Origin: Vaginella massiliensis
GTDB taxonomy: Bacteria; Bacteroidota; Bacteroidia; Flavobacteriales; Weeksellaceae
NCBI RefSeq assembly: GCF_900089075.1
Contig: NZ_LT593747.1
Location: forward strand, 509,238-573,237
Direction of reading: 5' to 3'
DNA length: 64,000 bases
This document shows positions 54,160 to 63,721 of the stretch, one piece after another. The notes beneath the pieces were generated by a model. That model did no database searches, had not been told where the DNA came from, and saw only the letters and a list, made by a program, of their open reading frames with translations. Both the position numbers and the translations under genes were made by a program. Each line of letters starts with the position of its first letter. Within the stretch, counting starts at the first letter, position 1.

Positions 54160-54495
54160 TTAACTGTTCAAAACCTCTTGCACATCGGCAAATCCGCCAC
54201 CGTTGTAAATATGCTCGATTCCGTTTTCTTGTAGAAATTGAGCAATTTTACCCGAGCGGTTTCCACTTCTACAAAATACAACAATAGGTTCTGAGAAGTT
54301 TCTGAATTCTTCCAATCGAGCAGGCACATCGCCCATTGGGATATTGATTGCGCCTTCTACAACCCCTTCTGTTTCCAACTCGAAAGGTTCACGAACGTCT
54401 ACCAAGGTAGCATTCTCGTTTTTTATAGCTTCTACTGTAGTCATCTTGATTACTTTTTTGCGTTCTTTTAACCAGTTTTTTATCTTATCGTACAT
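54160..54495 (-). CDS. Single-domain rhodanese
   Basis: A rhodanese of 111 residues from the first Met; the Met at 54444 (MTTVEAIKNENA) would give 94 and is the more usual start. It has TLVDVREPFEL and the active loop VFCRSGNRSGK with the catalytic Cys. The first Met lies one base after the stop of the M13 peptidase gene, so it is translated from the same mRNA. Probably a sulfur carrier or persulfide-handling protein. Confidence 0.9.
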   Translation of the reverse strand: MYDKIKNWLKERKKVIKMTTVEAIKNENATLVDVREPFELETEGVVEGAINIPMGDVPARLEEFRNFSEPIVVFCRSGNRSGKIAQFLQENGIEHIYNGGGFADVQEVLNS

Positions 54496-54496
54496 T

Positions 54497-56506
54497 TTAC
54501 CAAATTACAATTCTATCTTTTTTCGGTACGAACATTTTATCACCTTCCTTGATATCAAAGGCTTCATAAAATGCATCGATGTTGACCAATGGACCAAATG
54601 CTCTGAAATAACCAGGTGAATGCGGATCGGTTTTCACCTGATTGACCAAGGCTTCTTCCGTTGCTTTGGTACGCCAAATGGTTGCCCAAGACAAGAAGAA
54701 TCTTTGTTGTTGTGTAAATCCATCGATTGGTGCTATGGTTCCTTTGTCTTTGAGGTACAACATTAAAGCATCGTAAGCTACTGCTGCACCACCCAAATCA
54801 CCAATGTTTTCACCAAGGGTGAATTTTCCATTGACAAAAGTTCCTTTTACAGGTTCGTATTTATCATACTGATCTGCTAGTGCAGCCGAAACCGTTTTGA
54901 ATTTTGCCAAATCTTCATCTGTGAACCAGTTTACAAGATTACCATCTCCATCGTATTTTGCTCCAGAGTCGTCAAATCCATGTGAGATTTCATGTCCGAT
55001 TACGGCTCCTATTCCACCAAAATTTACAGCCGGATCGGCTTTGTAATTATAGAATGGCGGTTGCAGAATAGCTGCCGGAAATACAATCTCGTTCGACGAC
55101 GGTCTGAAGTAGGCATTTACCGTTTGTGGTGACATTCCCCAACGTGATTTATCTACTGGTTTGCCAACATCTTTCAGGTTGTCATTAAATGAGAATTGAC
55201 GTAAAATCAGCACGTTTTCAATTAGATTTTTACCATTAATATCTAGTGCAGAATAGTCTCTCCATTTATCTGGGTAACCTATTTTTACGGTGAATTTGTT
55301 TAATTTTTCTAAGGCTTTCACTTTCGTTTCATCCGACATCCATTCGAGGTTTCTGATGTGCATATCAAATGATTTGAACAAGTAATCGATCAATTCTTCT
55401 GCATTGGCTTTTGCTTCTGGCGGGAAATTGTCTTTTACATAAATTTTACCCAAAAGTTCGCCTACTCGACCGTTCACAAAGGCAAGCCCTCTTTTTTCTA
55501 AAGCTCTTTGTTCTTTTTGCCCTGATAGTTTTTTACCGTAGAATTCAAAATTCAATTGATCCAACTCGGCAGTTGAGTAACCAGAAAAGCTATCCAACAA
55601 TTGGAAAATCATGTATTCTTTGATTGTTGGCAAGTTTTCTTGCGTCAGAATGTTATTGAGCGCTTCGAAATATTTCACCTCCGAAATGATCACTTCATCA
55701 ACATCGACGCCGTAGGCCTTCATGAATTTCTCTAGGTCAACGACTTTCACCAATTGCTTGAGGTCTTTTACTTTGTATGGATTGTATCGTTTTTCTGGAT
55801 CTCGAGATTCTACAACCGTTTTTAGATTAGAAGCAATCATTTTTTCGAAATCCACCACTTTCGCCCCTTTTAAATCACGAGTTTTAGACCCAGAATAAGG
55901 ATACAATTTGTTGATATATGCGGAATAATCTGACAAGGTCTGACGGTTCTTTTCGTCATCTACCTGATAATATGTACGCCCCAAACCTAATGCTCCACCG
56001 CCAAGATAAACCGCATTATTGTTCGAATCTTTCATGTGTGGTCCTGCATAAAAAGAATAAAATGGGTTGAAACCTAAAGGCGCAACCTCGGTCAGGTAAG
56101 CCTCTAATTCTTTGATGTTTTTGATCTTATTGATTCGATCTATATATTTATGGATCGGAGCCAATGCTACTTTGTTTCGTGTATCAAAATCTATATACGA
56201 TTGATAGAGATCTGTAATTCTTTGTTCGTCAGAGCCTTGAGGATATTTTTTACCCAATAATCCATTCAACAATTCCAACGAAACTTTATCTGTATTTTCG
56301 CGCAATTCATCAAAACTTCCCCAACGACTTCTATCGGACGGAATTTCAGCAGTTTTCATCCAATTTCCGTTTACAAAACTGTAAAAATCGTCTTGCGGAC
56401 GAACCGAAGTATCCATATAATCTAAACGGATTGCTTGGTTATCATGCTGAGCCATAGCCGAGATAGAAGCAAGTGCCGCTCCAGCCATTATCAGTTCTTT
56501 TCTCAT
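54497..56506 (-). CDS. M13 family zinc metallopeptidase (neprilysin-like)
   Basis: A 669-residue exported endopeptidase with an N-terminal signal (ending SAMAQ). The zinc motif is GHEISHGFDD near residue 510, followed by GENIGDLGG with the third ligand Glu and the NAYFRPSSNEIVFPAAIL substrate-binding segment typical of M13. It is probably periplasmic or surface-attached and digests small peptides. It is the first gene of a unit with the rhodanese gene. Confidence 0.94.
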   Translation of the reverse strand: MRKELIMAGAALASISAMAQHDNQAIRLDYMDTSVRPQDDFYSFVNGNWMKTAEIPSDRSRWGSFDELRENTDKVSLELLNGLLGKKYPQGSDEQRITDLYQSYIDFDTRNKVALAPIHKYIDRINKIKNIKELEAYLTEVAPLGFNPFYSFYAGPHMKDSNNNAVYLGGGALGLGRTYYQVDDEKNRQTLSDYSAYINKLYPYSGSKTRDLKGAKVVDFEKMIASNLKTVVESRDPEKRYNPYKVKDLKQLVKVVDLEKFMKAYGVDVDEVIISEVKYFEALNNILTQENLPTIKEYMIFQLLDSFSGYSTAELDQLNFEFYGKKLSGQKEQRALEKRGLAFVNGRVGELLGKIYVKDNFPPEAKANAEELIDYLFKSFDMHIRNLEWMSDETKVKALEKLNKFTVKIGYPDKWRDYSALDINGKNLIENVLILRQFSFNDNLKDVGKPVDKSRWGMSPQTVNAYFRPSSNEIVFPAAILQPPFYNYKADPAVNFGGIGAVIGHEISHGFDDSGAKYDGDGNLVNWFTDEDLAKFKTVSAALADQYDKYEPVKGTFVNGKFTLGENIGDLGGAAVAYDALMLYLKDKGTIAPIDGFTQQQRFFLSWATIWRTKATEEALVNQVKTDPHSPGYFRAFGPLVNIDAFYEAFDIKEGDKMFVPKKDRIVIW

Positions 56507-56584
56507 TTTCAGTATGTTAATTTACTATTTATAAAACTACGTTGTACAAACTTAATAATTTTAGAATTAAATCGGGATAAATAC

Positions 56585-56592
56585 TATCTTTG
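56585..56592 (+). promoter_or_regulatory. -7 box of the SDR dehydrogenase gene
   Basis: TATCTTTG matches TAnnTTTG, 24 bases before the ATG at 56617. The in-frame TTG at 56590 lies in this box and is not a credible start. Confidence 0.58.
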
Positions 56593-56616
56593 ATTTTGCA
56601 AACAAACAACAGCATT

Positions 56617-57573
56617 ATGGAAAGTGAAACGATATTGATTACAGGTGCTCTCGGACAAATTGGATCCGAACTCACCGAAAGATTAATCAAAGAATATGGC
56701 AAAACGAATGTAATTGTAACCGATATAAAACCAAAAGAGGAACTCCAAATCGACTGTGAATACGAGCAGTTAGACGTTTTGGATGCCGATAAAATAAAAC
56801 ATTTGGTAGAAAAATACCAGATTACTACCGTCTATCATCTCGCTGCCCTGCTGTCGGGTACGGCAGAGAAAAATCCGGCTTTGGGATGGAAGTTGAATAT
56901 GGATTCTTTACTTAGCTTTTTGGATTTAGCGAAAGACAAAAAAATCAACAAACTATTTTGGCCCTCATCTATCGGTATTTTCGGACCCGATACCCCAAAA
57001 GACAATACGCCTCAAAACACCATTCACACCCCAACTACCGTGTACGGAATTTCGAAATTAGCAGGCGAATATTGGTGTAATTATTATTTCGAAAAATATG
57101 GAGTCGATGTGCGCAGTGTGCGTTTCCCAGGGCTCATTTCTTGGAAAACGCCAGCTGGCGGCGGCACCACAGATTATGCGGTTGATATTTTTTACAAGGC
57201 TATCGAAGAAGGGAAATACACCTCGTTTTTGAACAAAGGAACTTACCTCCCGATGTTGTATATGGACGATGCGATTGATGCAATTCTACAATTGATGAAC
57301 GCACCGAAAGAAAGCCTCAGCATCAGAACATCGTATAATCTGGGCGGATTGAGTTTTGAACCCGAAGAATTGGCGAATGCCATCAGAAAATATCTACCAG
57401 ATTTCACCATTGCTTACGAACCCGATTTCAGACAAGCTATTGCAGATTCTTGGCCGTCGAGCATCGATGATCACGTTGCTAAAAAAGATTGGAATTACGC
57501 ACCCAAATTCGATTTGGATGCCATGACCAAAACCATGCTGGATAATTTGAAACAAAAATTAGCTAAAAACTAA
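56617..57573 (+). CDS. SDR-type L-threonine 3-dehydrogenase-like protein
   Basis: A 318-residue extended short-chain dehydrogenase. It has the NAD loop ITGALGQIGSELT and the Tyr-x-x-x-Lys catalytic pair in VYGISKLAGEYW. The C-terminal GGLSFEPEELANAIRKYLPDF is the layout of the prokaryotic SDR threonine dehydrogenase family, which makes 2-amino-3-oxobutyrate. The start at ATG 56617 follows the promoter box. Divergent from the M13 gene. UDP-sugar epimerase activity is a less likely alternative. Confidence 0.85.
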   Translation: MESETILITGALGQIGSELTERLIKEYGKTNVIVTDIKPKEELQIDCEYEQLDVLDADKIKHLVEKYQITTVYHLAALLSGTAEKNPALGWKLNMDSLLSFLDLAKDKKINKLFWPSSIGIFGPDTPKDNTPQNTIHTPTTVYGISKLAGEYWCNYYFEKYGVDVRSVRFPGLISWKTPAGGGTTDYAVDIFYKAIEEGKYTSFLNKGTYLPMLYMDDAIDAILQLMNAPKESLSIRTSYNLGGLSFEPEELANAIRKYLPDFTIAYEPDFRQAIADSWPSSIDDHVAKKDWNYAPKFDLDAMTKTMLDNLKQKLAKN

Positions 57574-57637
57574 TCTACTTTATTGCCTCTTTTTTTTCGG
57601 AATATTCTTTGCTCGTATCATTGCAAAACCGGCAACT

Positions 57638-58996
57638 ATGGCTAGATTATTCTCAAAATTAAGAGGCATTATACAATTGGCTCAGCAGGTCGATTTTGAG
57701 CAATTGAATGAAATATCTTCGCAAGTCGATCTTCCTCAACTGATTCATAACTTTTCGAAACTCGATAAAAAACAAATGAATTCATTGGTAAAAATGATGA
57801 ATTCATCCGACAAAAAAAGAGAATTACCCCAAATAGACGGTGATTTCTACGATGTTTTTCATACCCTAACACCCGAACATCGTGCCATACAATTGCAAGT
57901 ACGAGAGGTGATGGAGACCAAAATAAACCCCTTGGTAAACGACTATTGGCTACGAGACGAATTCCCATTCGAGATCATTCCCATCTTTCGAGAGCTCAAT
58001 ATCACTGGCGTTACCTTCGAAGGCTATGGCTGTCCAAATCTTCCGTTTTTGATGGAAGGCGTCATCGCACACGAAATGGCTCGTATAGATTCATCCATTG
58101 CTACATTTTTCGGTGTTCAATCTGGCTTGGCAATGGGTTCTATTTATATATGCGGATCAGAAGCACAAAAAGAAAAATGGTTGCCCGAAATGCAAAAACT
58201 CAACAAAATTGGTGCTTTCGGACTCACCGAACCTGAGGTTGGCTCTGGCGTTGCAGGAGGCTTGACGACCACTTGCAAAAAAACAGAAAACGGTTGGATT
58301 TTGAACGGACAGAAAAAATGGATAGGAAATGCAACCTTCGCAGATTTAATTATCATTTGGGCTAGAGATTTGCACGATGATCAAGTGAAAGGTTTTGTGG
58401 TAGAAAAAAACACACCTGGATTTTCGGTTGAAAAAATTAAAGGTAAAATGGCTTTAAGGATTGTTCAAAATGGACTCATCACGATGACGGATTGTTTCGT
58501 GCCAGATGAAAACAAACTCGAACACGCCAATTCTTTCAAAGACACCTCCAAGGTATTGCGCATGACTCGCGCTGGTGTTGCTTGGATGGCAACTGGTTGC
58601 GCACGTGGTGCTTATGAGAGCGCTTTGGATTATACCCGAAAACGTGAACAATTTGGTAAACCAATCGCCTCTTTTCAGTTGATACAAGGTCACTTGGTCG
58701 AGATGTTATCGAACCTTACAGCCATGCAGACTTTAGTTTTTCGATTATCCGAAATGCAAGATGCTGGTCTTTTGAAAGATGAACATGCCTCGTTGGCAAA
58801 AGTTTTTTGTACCCTTCGTATGCGCGATATTGTGTCACGAGCTAGAGAAGTAATGGGCGGAAACGGAATATTACTCGATCACGACGTGGCAAGATTCGTG
58901 GCAGATGCCGAAGCAATCTATTCGTACGAAGGAACCAAAGAAATCAACTCGTTGATTGTAGGACGTGCCATAACTGGTTTTTCGGCTTTTGTGTAA
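57638..58996 (+). CDS. Acyl-CoA dehydrogenase
   Basis: A 452-residue flavoprotein. About 70 residues with no clear match precede the ACAD fold. The FAD/substrate motifs GAFGLTEPEVGSG, NGQKKWIGNATFADL and the C-terminal REVMGGNGILLDHDVAR are present; the catalytic Glu lies in the segment IYSYEGTKEIN. The pattern is nearest to glutaryl-CoA dehydrogenase/ACX4-like enzymes. It introduces a trans double bond into acyl-CoA. It follows the SDR gene by 64 bases with no terminator between. Confidence 0.91.
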   Translation: MARLFSKLRGIIQLAQQVDFEQLNEISSQVDLPQLIHNFSKLDKKQMNSLVKMMNSSDKKRELPQIDGDFYDVFHTLTPEHRAIQLQVREVMETKINPLVNDYWLRDEFPFEIIPIFRELNITGVTFEGYGCPNLPFLMEGVIAHEMARIDSSIATFFGVQSGLAMGSIYICGSEAQKEKWLPEMQKLNKIGAFGLTEPEVGSGVAGGLTTTCKKTENGWILNGQKKWIGNATFADLIIIWARDLHDDQVKGFVVEKNTPGFSVEKIKGKMALRIVQNGLITMTDCFVPDENKLEHANSFKDTSKVLRMTRAGVAWMATGCARGAYESALDYTRKREQFGKPIASFQLIQGHLVEMLSNLTAMQTLVFRLSEMQDAGLLKDEHASLAKVFCTLRMRDIVSRAREVMGGNGILLDHDVARFVADAEAIYSYEGTKEINSLIVGRAITGFSAFV

Positions 58997-59041
58997 TGGG
59001 GTGAAAAAAAGAAATAACACCTTTTACATGAGTATTTAAAT

Positions 59042-59067
59042 AAAAAAAGCTACTCATTTCGAGTAGC
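59042..59067 (-). terminator. Terminator of lpd
   Basis: Perfect 7-bp stem GCTACTC / GAGTAGC with a 5-base loop, T7 on the minus strand, 35 bases beyond the lpd stop. Confidence 0.88.
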
Positions 59068-59101
59068 CCAAAATTCTAAAATTATTATGAAAACAAACTA
59101 A

Positions 59102-60502
59102 TTATGCATGAATTGGACGATTATCGGTAGCAGCCAAAGCAGCTTCTTTAATCGCTTCTGCAAATGTTGGGTGAGCATGAGACATGCGTGTCAAATCTTC
59201 TGCCGATGCACGGAACTCCATTGCTGTAACTCCTTCTGCAATCAAATCTGCAGCGCGTGCTCCTATCACATGGAAACCTAAAATCTCATCGGTGTTTTTA
59301 TCTGCCAAGATTTTTGCAAATCCGTCTAGATCCATCGAAGCACGAGCTCTACCCAATGCTCTGAATGGGAAAGTTCCTACTTTATAATCAACGCCCTCTT
59401 CTTTCAATTGTTCTTCTGTTTTTCCAACTCCGGCAACTTCTGGCCAAGTATAAACAACTCCAGGAATTAAATTATAATTGATGTGTGGCTTCTGACCAGC
59501 CAATTGTTCAGCAACCAAAACGCCTTCTTCTTCGGCTTTGTGTGCCAACATTGCCCCAGCAACAACATCGCCAATAGCGTAGATATTCGGAATATTGGTT
59601 TGTAAATGTTCGTTGGTTTTGATGCGACCTCGCTCATCAACTTCGATTCCAACATTTTCTAATCCTAACGATCCTGTATAAGCTCTACGACCAACCGCTA
59701 CTAACGCATAATCTCCTTCCAAAACAATTTCTTCGCCTTTCTTGTCTTCTGCTTTCAAAGTAACTTGATCTCCTGTGTTTTCTACCGCAGTTACTTTGGT
59801 CGAAGTGTAGAATTTCATGCCTTGTTTTTTCAATACCTTGGTCAATTCTTTAGATAAAGCTCCATCCATACCAGGAATTATACGATCTGCAAATTCCACG
59901 ACCGAAACTTGTGCACCCAAACGCAAATAAACCGATCCCAACTCCAAACCGATAACTCCGCCCCCAATCACAATCAAATGATTTGGCACTTCTTCTAATG
60001 ATAAGGCTTCGGTAGAAGTGATGATTCTTTTTCCGTCGCAAGGCGCAAAAGGCAATTCAGATGATACAGAACCTGTTGCGACAATCGTGTATTTCGCTTC
60101 GATTTCTTGAGTCGAGGCGTCTGCTGCTGTAATGGTAATATGCGTAGCGTCTTTGAACGATCCGGTTCCTTCGTAAAGATCAATTTTGTTCTTATCCATT
60201 AAGAATTTGATCCCCGCTACTGTCTGCTCGACTACTCCTTGTTTACGAGCAATCATTTGTGCAAAGTTTACTTTTGGTTCATCGATTTCGATTCCATGCT
60301 CTTTGAAATGAGTTTTTGCATCGTGAAAATGATGAGATGAATCTAATAAAGCTTTCGATGGAATACACCCAATATTGAGGCAAGTTCCTCCTAAGCTTTG
60401 TTTTTCTATGATCGCTGTTTTGAAACCCAATTGAGCGGCACGAATTGCGGCTACATATCCTCCAGGTCCTGAACCAATTACGGCTACATCGTAAGAATTC
60501 AT
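59102..60502 (-). CDS. lpd: Dihydrolipoyl dehydrogenase
   Basis: A 466-residue flavoprotein disulfide reductase. It has the FAD loop IGSGPGGYVAAIRAA, the redox disulfide GGTCLNIGCIPSKAL, the NAD loop IGGGVIGLELGSV, the second FAD site IYAIGDVV and the C-terminal HAHPTFAE with the catalytic His-Glu. It is the E3 component of pyruvate and 2-oxoglutarate dehydrogenase complexes and the glycine cleavage system. It is a single-gene unit, away from E1/E2 genes. A TATATTTG -7 box lies upstream on its strand. Confidence 0.96.
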   Translation of the reverse strand: MNSYDVAVIGSGPGGYVAAIRAAQLGFKTAIIEKQSLGGTCLNIGCIPSKALLDSSHHFHDAKTHFKEHGIEIDEPKVNFAQMIARKQGVVEQTVAGIKFLMDKNKIDLYEGTGSFKDATHITITAADASTQEIEAKYTIVATGSVSSELPFAPCDGKRIITSTEALSLEEVPNHLIVIGGGVIGLELGSVYLRLGAQVSVVEFADRIIPGMDGALSKELTKVLKKQGMKFYTSTKVTAVENTGDQVTLKAEDKKGEEIVLEGDYALVAVGRRAYTGSLGLENVGIEVDERGRIKTNEHLQTNIPNIYAIGDVVAGAMLAHKAEEEGVLVAEQLAGQKPHINYNLIPGVVYTWPEVAGVGKTEEQLKEEGVDYKVGTFPFRALGRARASMDLDGFAKILADKNTDEILGFHVIGARAADLIAEGVTAMEFRASAEDLTRMSHAHPTFAEAIKEAALAATDNRPIHA

Positions 60503-60537
60503 ATACTGATTTTTTTTGATTTTATAATTTAAAGAAA

Positions 60538-60545
60538 CAAATATA
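60538..60545 (-). promoter_or_regulatory. -7 box of lpd
   Basis: TATATTTG on the minus strand, 36 bases before the lpd ATG, matches TAnnTTTG. No -33 TTG recognized. Confidence 0.5.
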
Positions 60546-60604
60546 AAGATTCTCTAACGGATTAGGGTAGAATTGTGGTTGAAATTTGTTAGTTGTGAGT
60601 TTTG

Positions 60605-60640
60605 AATGATGAGTGATAAGTGATGAGTCATGGGTGATGA
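60605..60640. repeat. Short degenerate GTGATGAG repeat
   Basis: Between lpd and the fabH terminator lie about four copies of a degenerate 7-10 base unit: GATGAGTGATAAGTGATGAG then TCATGGGTGATGA. It encodes nothing. Repeats of this word occur between genes in other Flavobacteriia as far as I recall. Confidence 0.5.
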
Positions 60641-60650
60641 AATATTTTTT

Positions 60651-60684
60651 TTAAAAAAAACTCTTCAAAACAGGTTCGAAGAGT
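60651..60684 (-). terminator. Intrinsic terminator of fabH
   Basis: Stem ACTCTTC / GAAGAGT with an 11-base loop, followed on the minus strand by eight T, 29 bases after the fabH stop. Confidence 0.88.
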
Positions 60685-60712
60685 CTTTATATCCAATTTA
60701 TATCAATCAATT

Positions 60713-61729
60713 TTAGAAATTCATCAAAACAGATCCCCAACTAAAACCACTACCAAAGGCAGTTAACAGCAAAAGATCGCCTTTATTCAGTCGGCCTTCT
60801 TGCTTGGCTTCGCTCAAGGCAATTGGGATAGACGCTGCGGTGGTATTCCCGTATTTCATAATGTTGTTGAAAACCTTTTCGTCTGGTAAACCTAATTGTT
60901 TTTGTACAAATTGCGAAATGCGCAGGTTTGCTTGATGCGGAATAAACAAATCCAAATCTTCTGGGGTCTTCCCGGCATCTTTCAACGCTTCTTGAATTGA
61001 TTCTGGGAAACGCGTAACGGCATGTTTGAACACATAATTACCATTCATATAAGGATAAATCTCTTTCTTAGTAAGTCCGTTATCTTCTTCTAACATCACA
61101 TCGCTCCATCCGTATTTTGTACCTGGGAAAAGCACGGCCAATTCTTCGGCATATTCCCCTTCTGCGTGCAGGTTGGTCGCGATGATTCCGCGATGATCAT
61201 CCTCAGCTGCCGATACTACAACCGCTCCTGCTCCATCTCCAAATATCACCGACACCCCGCGTCCATCATCCGAAAAATCCAATCCGAACGAATGAACTTC
61301 TGCACCGATTACCAAAATATTTTTGTATTGTCCGGCTTTAATGAATGCATTGGCAGTAGAAAGTGCATAAATAAATCCAGAACATTGATTGCGAATATCC
61401 ATTGCGCCAATCGTATCACAGCCCAGTTGGCGTTGAACCAAAACACCATTTCCAGGGAAATAATAATCTGGAGAAAGGGTCGCAAAGAGTATGAAATCGA
61501 TATCTTTTGCCGTCATCCCGGCGTCTTCTAATGCATTTTTTGCTGCGATTACGCCCAAATCTGATGAGGTCACTCTCGATTTGGGTGCAATATGTCGCCT
61601 TTCTTTTATCCCCGTTCTCTCGGTAATCCACTCATCGTTTGTGGTCATCAATTTTGCTAAATCATCGTTGGTTACGACTCTTTCTGGTACGTAATGTCCA
61701 ACTCCTTTTATTACTGATTTTATCATCAT
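60713..61729 (-). CDS. fabH: Beta-ketoacyl-ACP synthase III
   Basis: A 338-residue thiolase-fold enzyme. The catalytic Cys is in DIRNQCSGFIYALS, the His in PHQANLRIS and the Asn in YGNTTAASIP. It condenses acetyl-CoA (or a branched starter) with malonyl-ACP to start fatty-acid synthesis. Many flavobacteria have several FabH-like genes; the malonyl-ACP partner fabD lies elsewhere in this window. The start is MMIKSV, and the second Met is possible. The 16 bases up to the start codon hold a repeated TGTAAC word. Confidence 0.93.
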   Translation of the reverse strand: MMIKSVIKGVGHYVPERVVTNDDLAKLMTTNDEWITERTGIKERRHIAPKSRVTSSDLGVIAAKNALEDAGMTAKDIDFILFATLSPDYYFPGNGVLVQRQLGCDTIGAMDIRNQCSGFIYALSTANAFIKAGQYKNILVIGAEVHSFGLDFSDDGRGVSVIFGDGAGAVVVSAAEDDHRGIIATNLHAEGEYAEELAVLFPGTKYGWSDVMLEEDNGLTKKEIYPYMNGNYVFKHAVTRFPESIQEALKDAGKTPEDLDLFIPHQANLRISQFVQKQLGLPDEKVFNNIMKYGNTTAASIPIALSEAKQEGRLNKGDLLLLTAFGSGFSWGSVLMNF

Positions 61730-62107
61730 TGTTACACGTTACAATTTTGCAAATTTAACATAAAATCAACGGATGTGGATTAAGTTTTTATCAGAATTTC
61801 AGTTTGATTAATTTCGAAATGATAAATTATCGGTAAAAAAAAAACAGTTTTTAAATTATAAAATGACAGATCATGCAACTGAACTTGGTCTATCAATCGC
61901 CTCAGTCCTTTTAATTTTTTCGCTGTTTCTAACACTGAATTTAAATCGTTATCATTACCATCTTTCATGTATTTCTAAAAATTTTCATAAATTTTTGCTT
62001 TTAGTTTACAGGCTTTGCATAATCTGAGATTACATTTTTAAATTACTTTTAGTGAAGTTTGTAATAATCTCATGCATGCTTTTAGTCCGTTGTGAACTGG
62101 GATGATG
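61730..62107. other. Gene-poor stretch between fabH and the decayed hydrolase
   Basis: This 378-base stretch is AT-rich. A 62-codon open frame on the minus strand (61780-61968, MKDGNDNDLNSVLETAKKLKGLRRLID...) is the only candidate gene; it looks helical and basic, has no recognized family and may be a remnant. No RNA gene or terminator was seen apart from the possible fabH promoter region. Confidence 0.45.
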
Positions 62108-63482
62108 TTAGCTGACGTTATTTTTTTCCGTTTGGTTTATCAATTCAAAGCATAATTTGTCAATATTGCTCGCTTTTATATGATAAGCAGAAAGGTTTGA
62201 AAGTATTATTATCGCTGTTTTATCGTTGGTGTTTAGAATCATAGAAGAAGAATACCCTCCAGTTCCTCCATTATGCCAAAATAAATCTTCTCCATTATTA
62301 GATTTCAAAATATGCCAGCCTAAACCGATTTTCATATTTTCGTTTACTTCAAAAGTCGGTATTCTTGCTAAAGCAAGTTCTTTATTTTTGGGATCGAATT
62401 GTGCTGCTGCAAATTTTACCAAATCTTCTGTTGTAGATAAAATTCCGCCTTTCCAAATAATACGTCCCATTCCCAATTAGGCGTAATTTCTCCATTAGGA
62501 TTTTGTCCTTTTACCAGTTTGTCGTTTAAATTTTTAGAGCTGGTAAATGAATTGTTCATTTTGTAATGATCAAAAACTTTTTTTTGCAATAGTTTTTGGA
62601 AAGTTGTGTTTTGTGATAATCCAAGCGTGTAACCCAATAATCCGGTTCCTAGATTCGAATACGCATTAGTTTTGATATGCTCTAGTTTCAAAAAATTTTT
62701 CAGATATTCTTCGATTTGTTTTTTTCCGTAGTTTTTGTACGGATTGGCTTGGTCTGATAAATCCAAATTTTCGGGCAAACGAGGCAATCTCGAAGTATGA
62801 TTGGCTAAATCTTTGAAGTTCAGATTGATATTATCTTTAAATGGAAATGAGTAATACGGATTTATTTCATCGGTCCAATTGATTTTTTTTTCTACTACAA
62901 GCGAAGCCAAAACGGTTGACGTAAAACTTTTGTAATAGACCCGATTTTGAAAACTTTATTTTGATTTTCGATTGGTTATATTGTGTCGTTTGTTTTAATT
63001 ATTCCGTAATTATTTACCTTTCCGTTTTGTAAAACTGCAATAGAAAGTTGGGTGTTGTAGGGAAAATCTTTTACTTGTGAAAAAATAATTTCGGAAATTT
63101 CTTTTGGATAATTGTTCAGATAATTTATAATATTATTCGTTGTTTGTGTTGATTCTTCATAAGGTTGAATAAAAAGACCATTTACAAAATTTTCGTTGTC
63201 AAGTGAAATATTGACGGCTAAAACCATTTTTTCGAATTTGGTTTTGAAGGTTGCACAAGTTCCTTGTTGATATTCTATAAATTCTTTGTTTTCAATTTTA
63301 GCGACTTGGTTTTTAAGTCCTTTTTAAAATTCGACCGGTTGCTCAAGAGGCAAGGCTTCTTTCATTTCAGTCGAAAAAGTATTGAAAATTTCTTTATATT
63401 TTTCTGAATTATAATTTTCTTGAAAATTTTCAATCGCAGCTTTGTAATTTTCGGTTTGAGCAAATATTGGATTCAACATCAT
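62108..63482 (-). pseudogene. Decayed serine hydrolase (beta-lactamase/class C-like)
   Basis: Starting at 63482 (MMLNPIFAQTENYK) an N-terminal DUF3887-like region is interrupted by an in-frame TAA at 63324-63326. The frame then continues to a TAA at 62976 just before the nucleophile motif, shifts near 62922, and shifts again near 62460. Joined, it reads as a penicillin-binding-like serine hydrolase: GSITKV (Ser-x-x-Lys), YSNLGTGLLGYTL (Tyr-x-Asn) and WHNGGTGGYSSS (His-x-Gly). Two nonsense changes plus two frameshifts make it a clear pseudogene, lacking a functional product. Confidence 0.92.
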
Positions 63483-63721
63483 AATATGGTTAAAATAGAT
63501 AAAAGATATTTCATACGGCTATATTTTTCAAAATTTTTAAATCAGAAAAAAGGTAATAAATTCGATGGTGATAAGGGTAAAAATAAAATAAAAAAAATTC
63601 CCTCCATCAAAATAATATTCAATATTTTTTTAACATCAATACGCAATAATCTGCAGCAATCTATTTTGGTACAATTTTTTATCTTCATAATATTGCAAAC
63701 ACAAAAAATGTAGAGGTAAAT

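Noticed and set aside
63420-63713. A 97-codon open frame on the plus strand near the right end
   Set aside because: It runs opposite the decayed hydrolase, is low-complexity Lys/Asn/Ile-rich and matches no family; the lipocalin start follows it.
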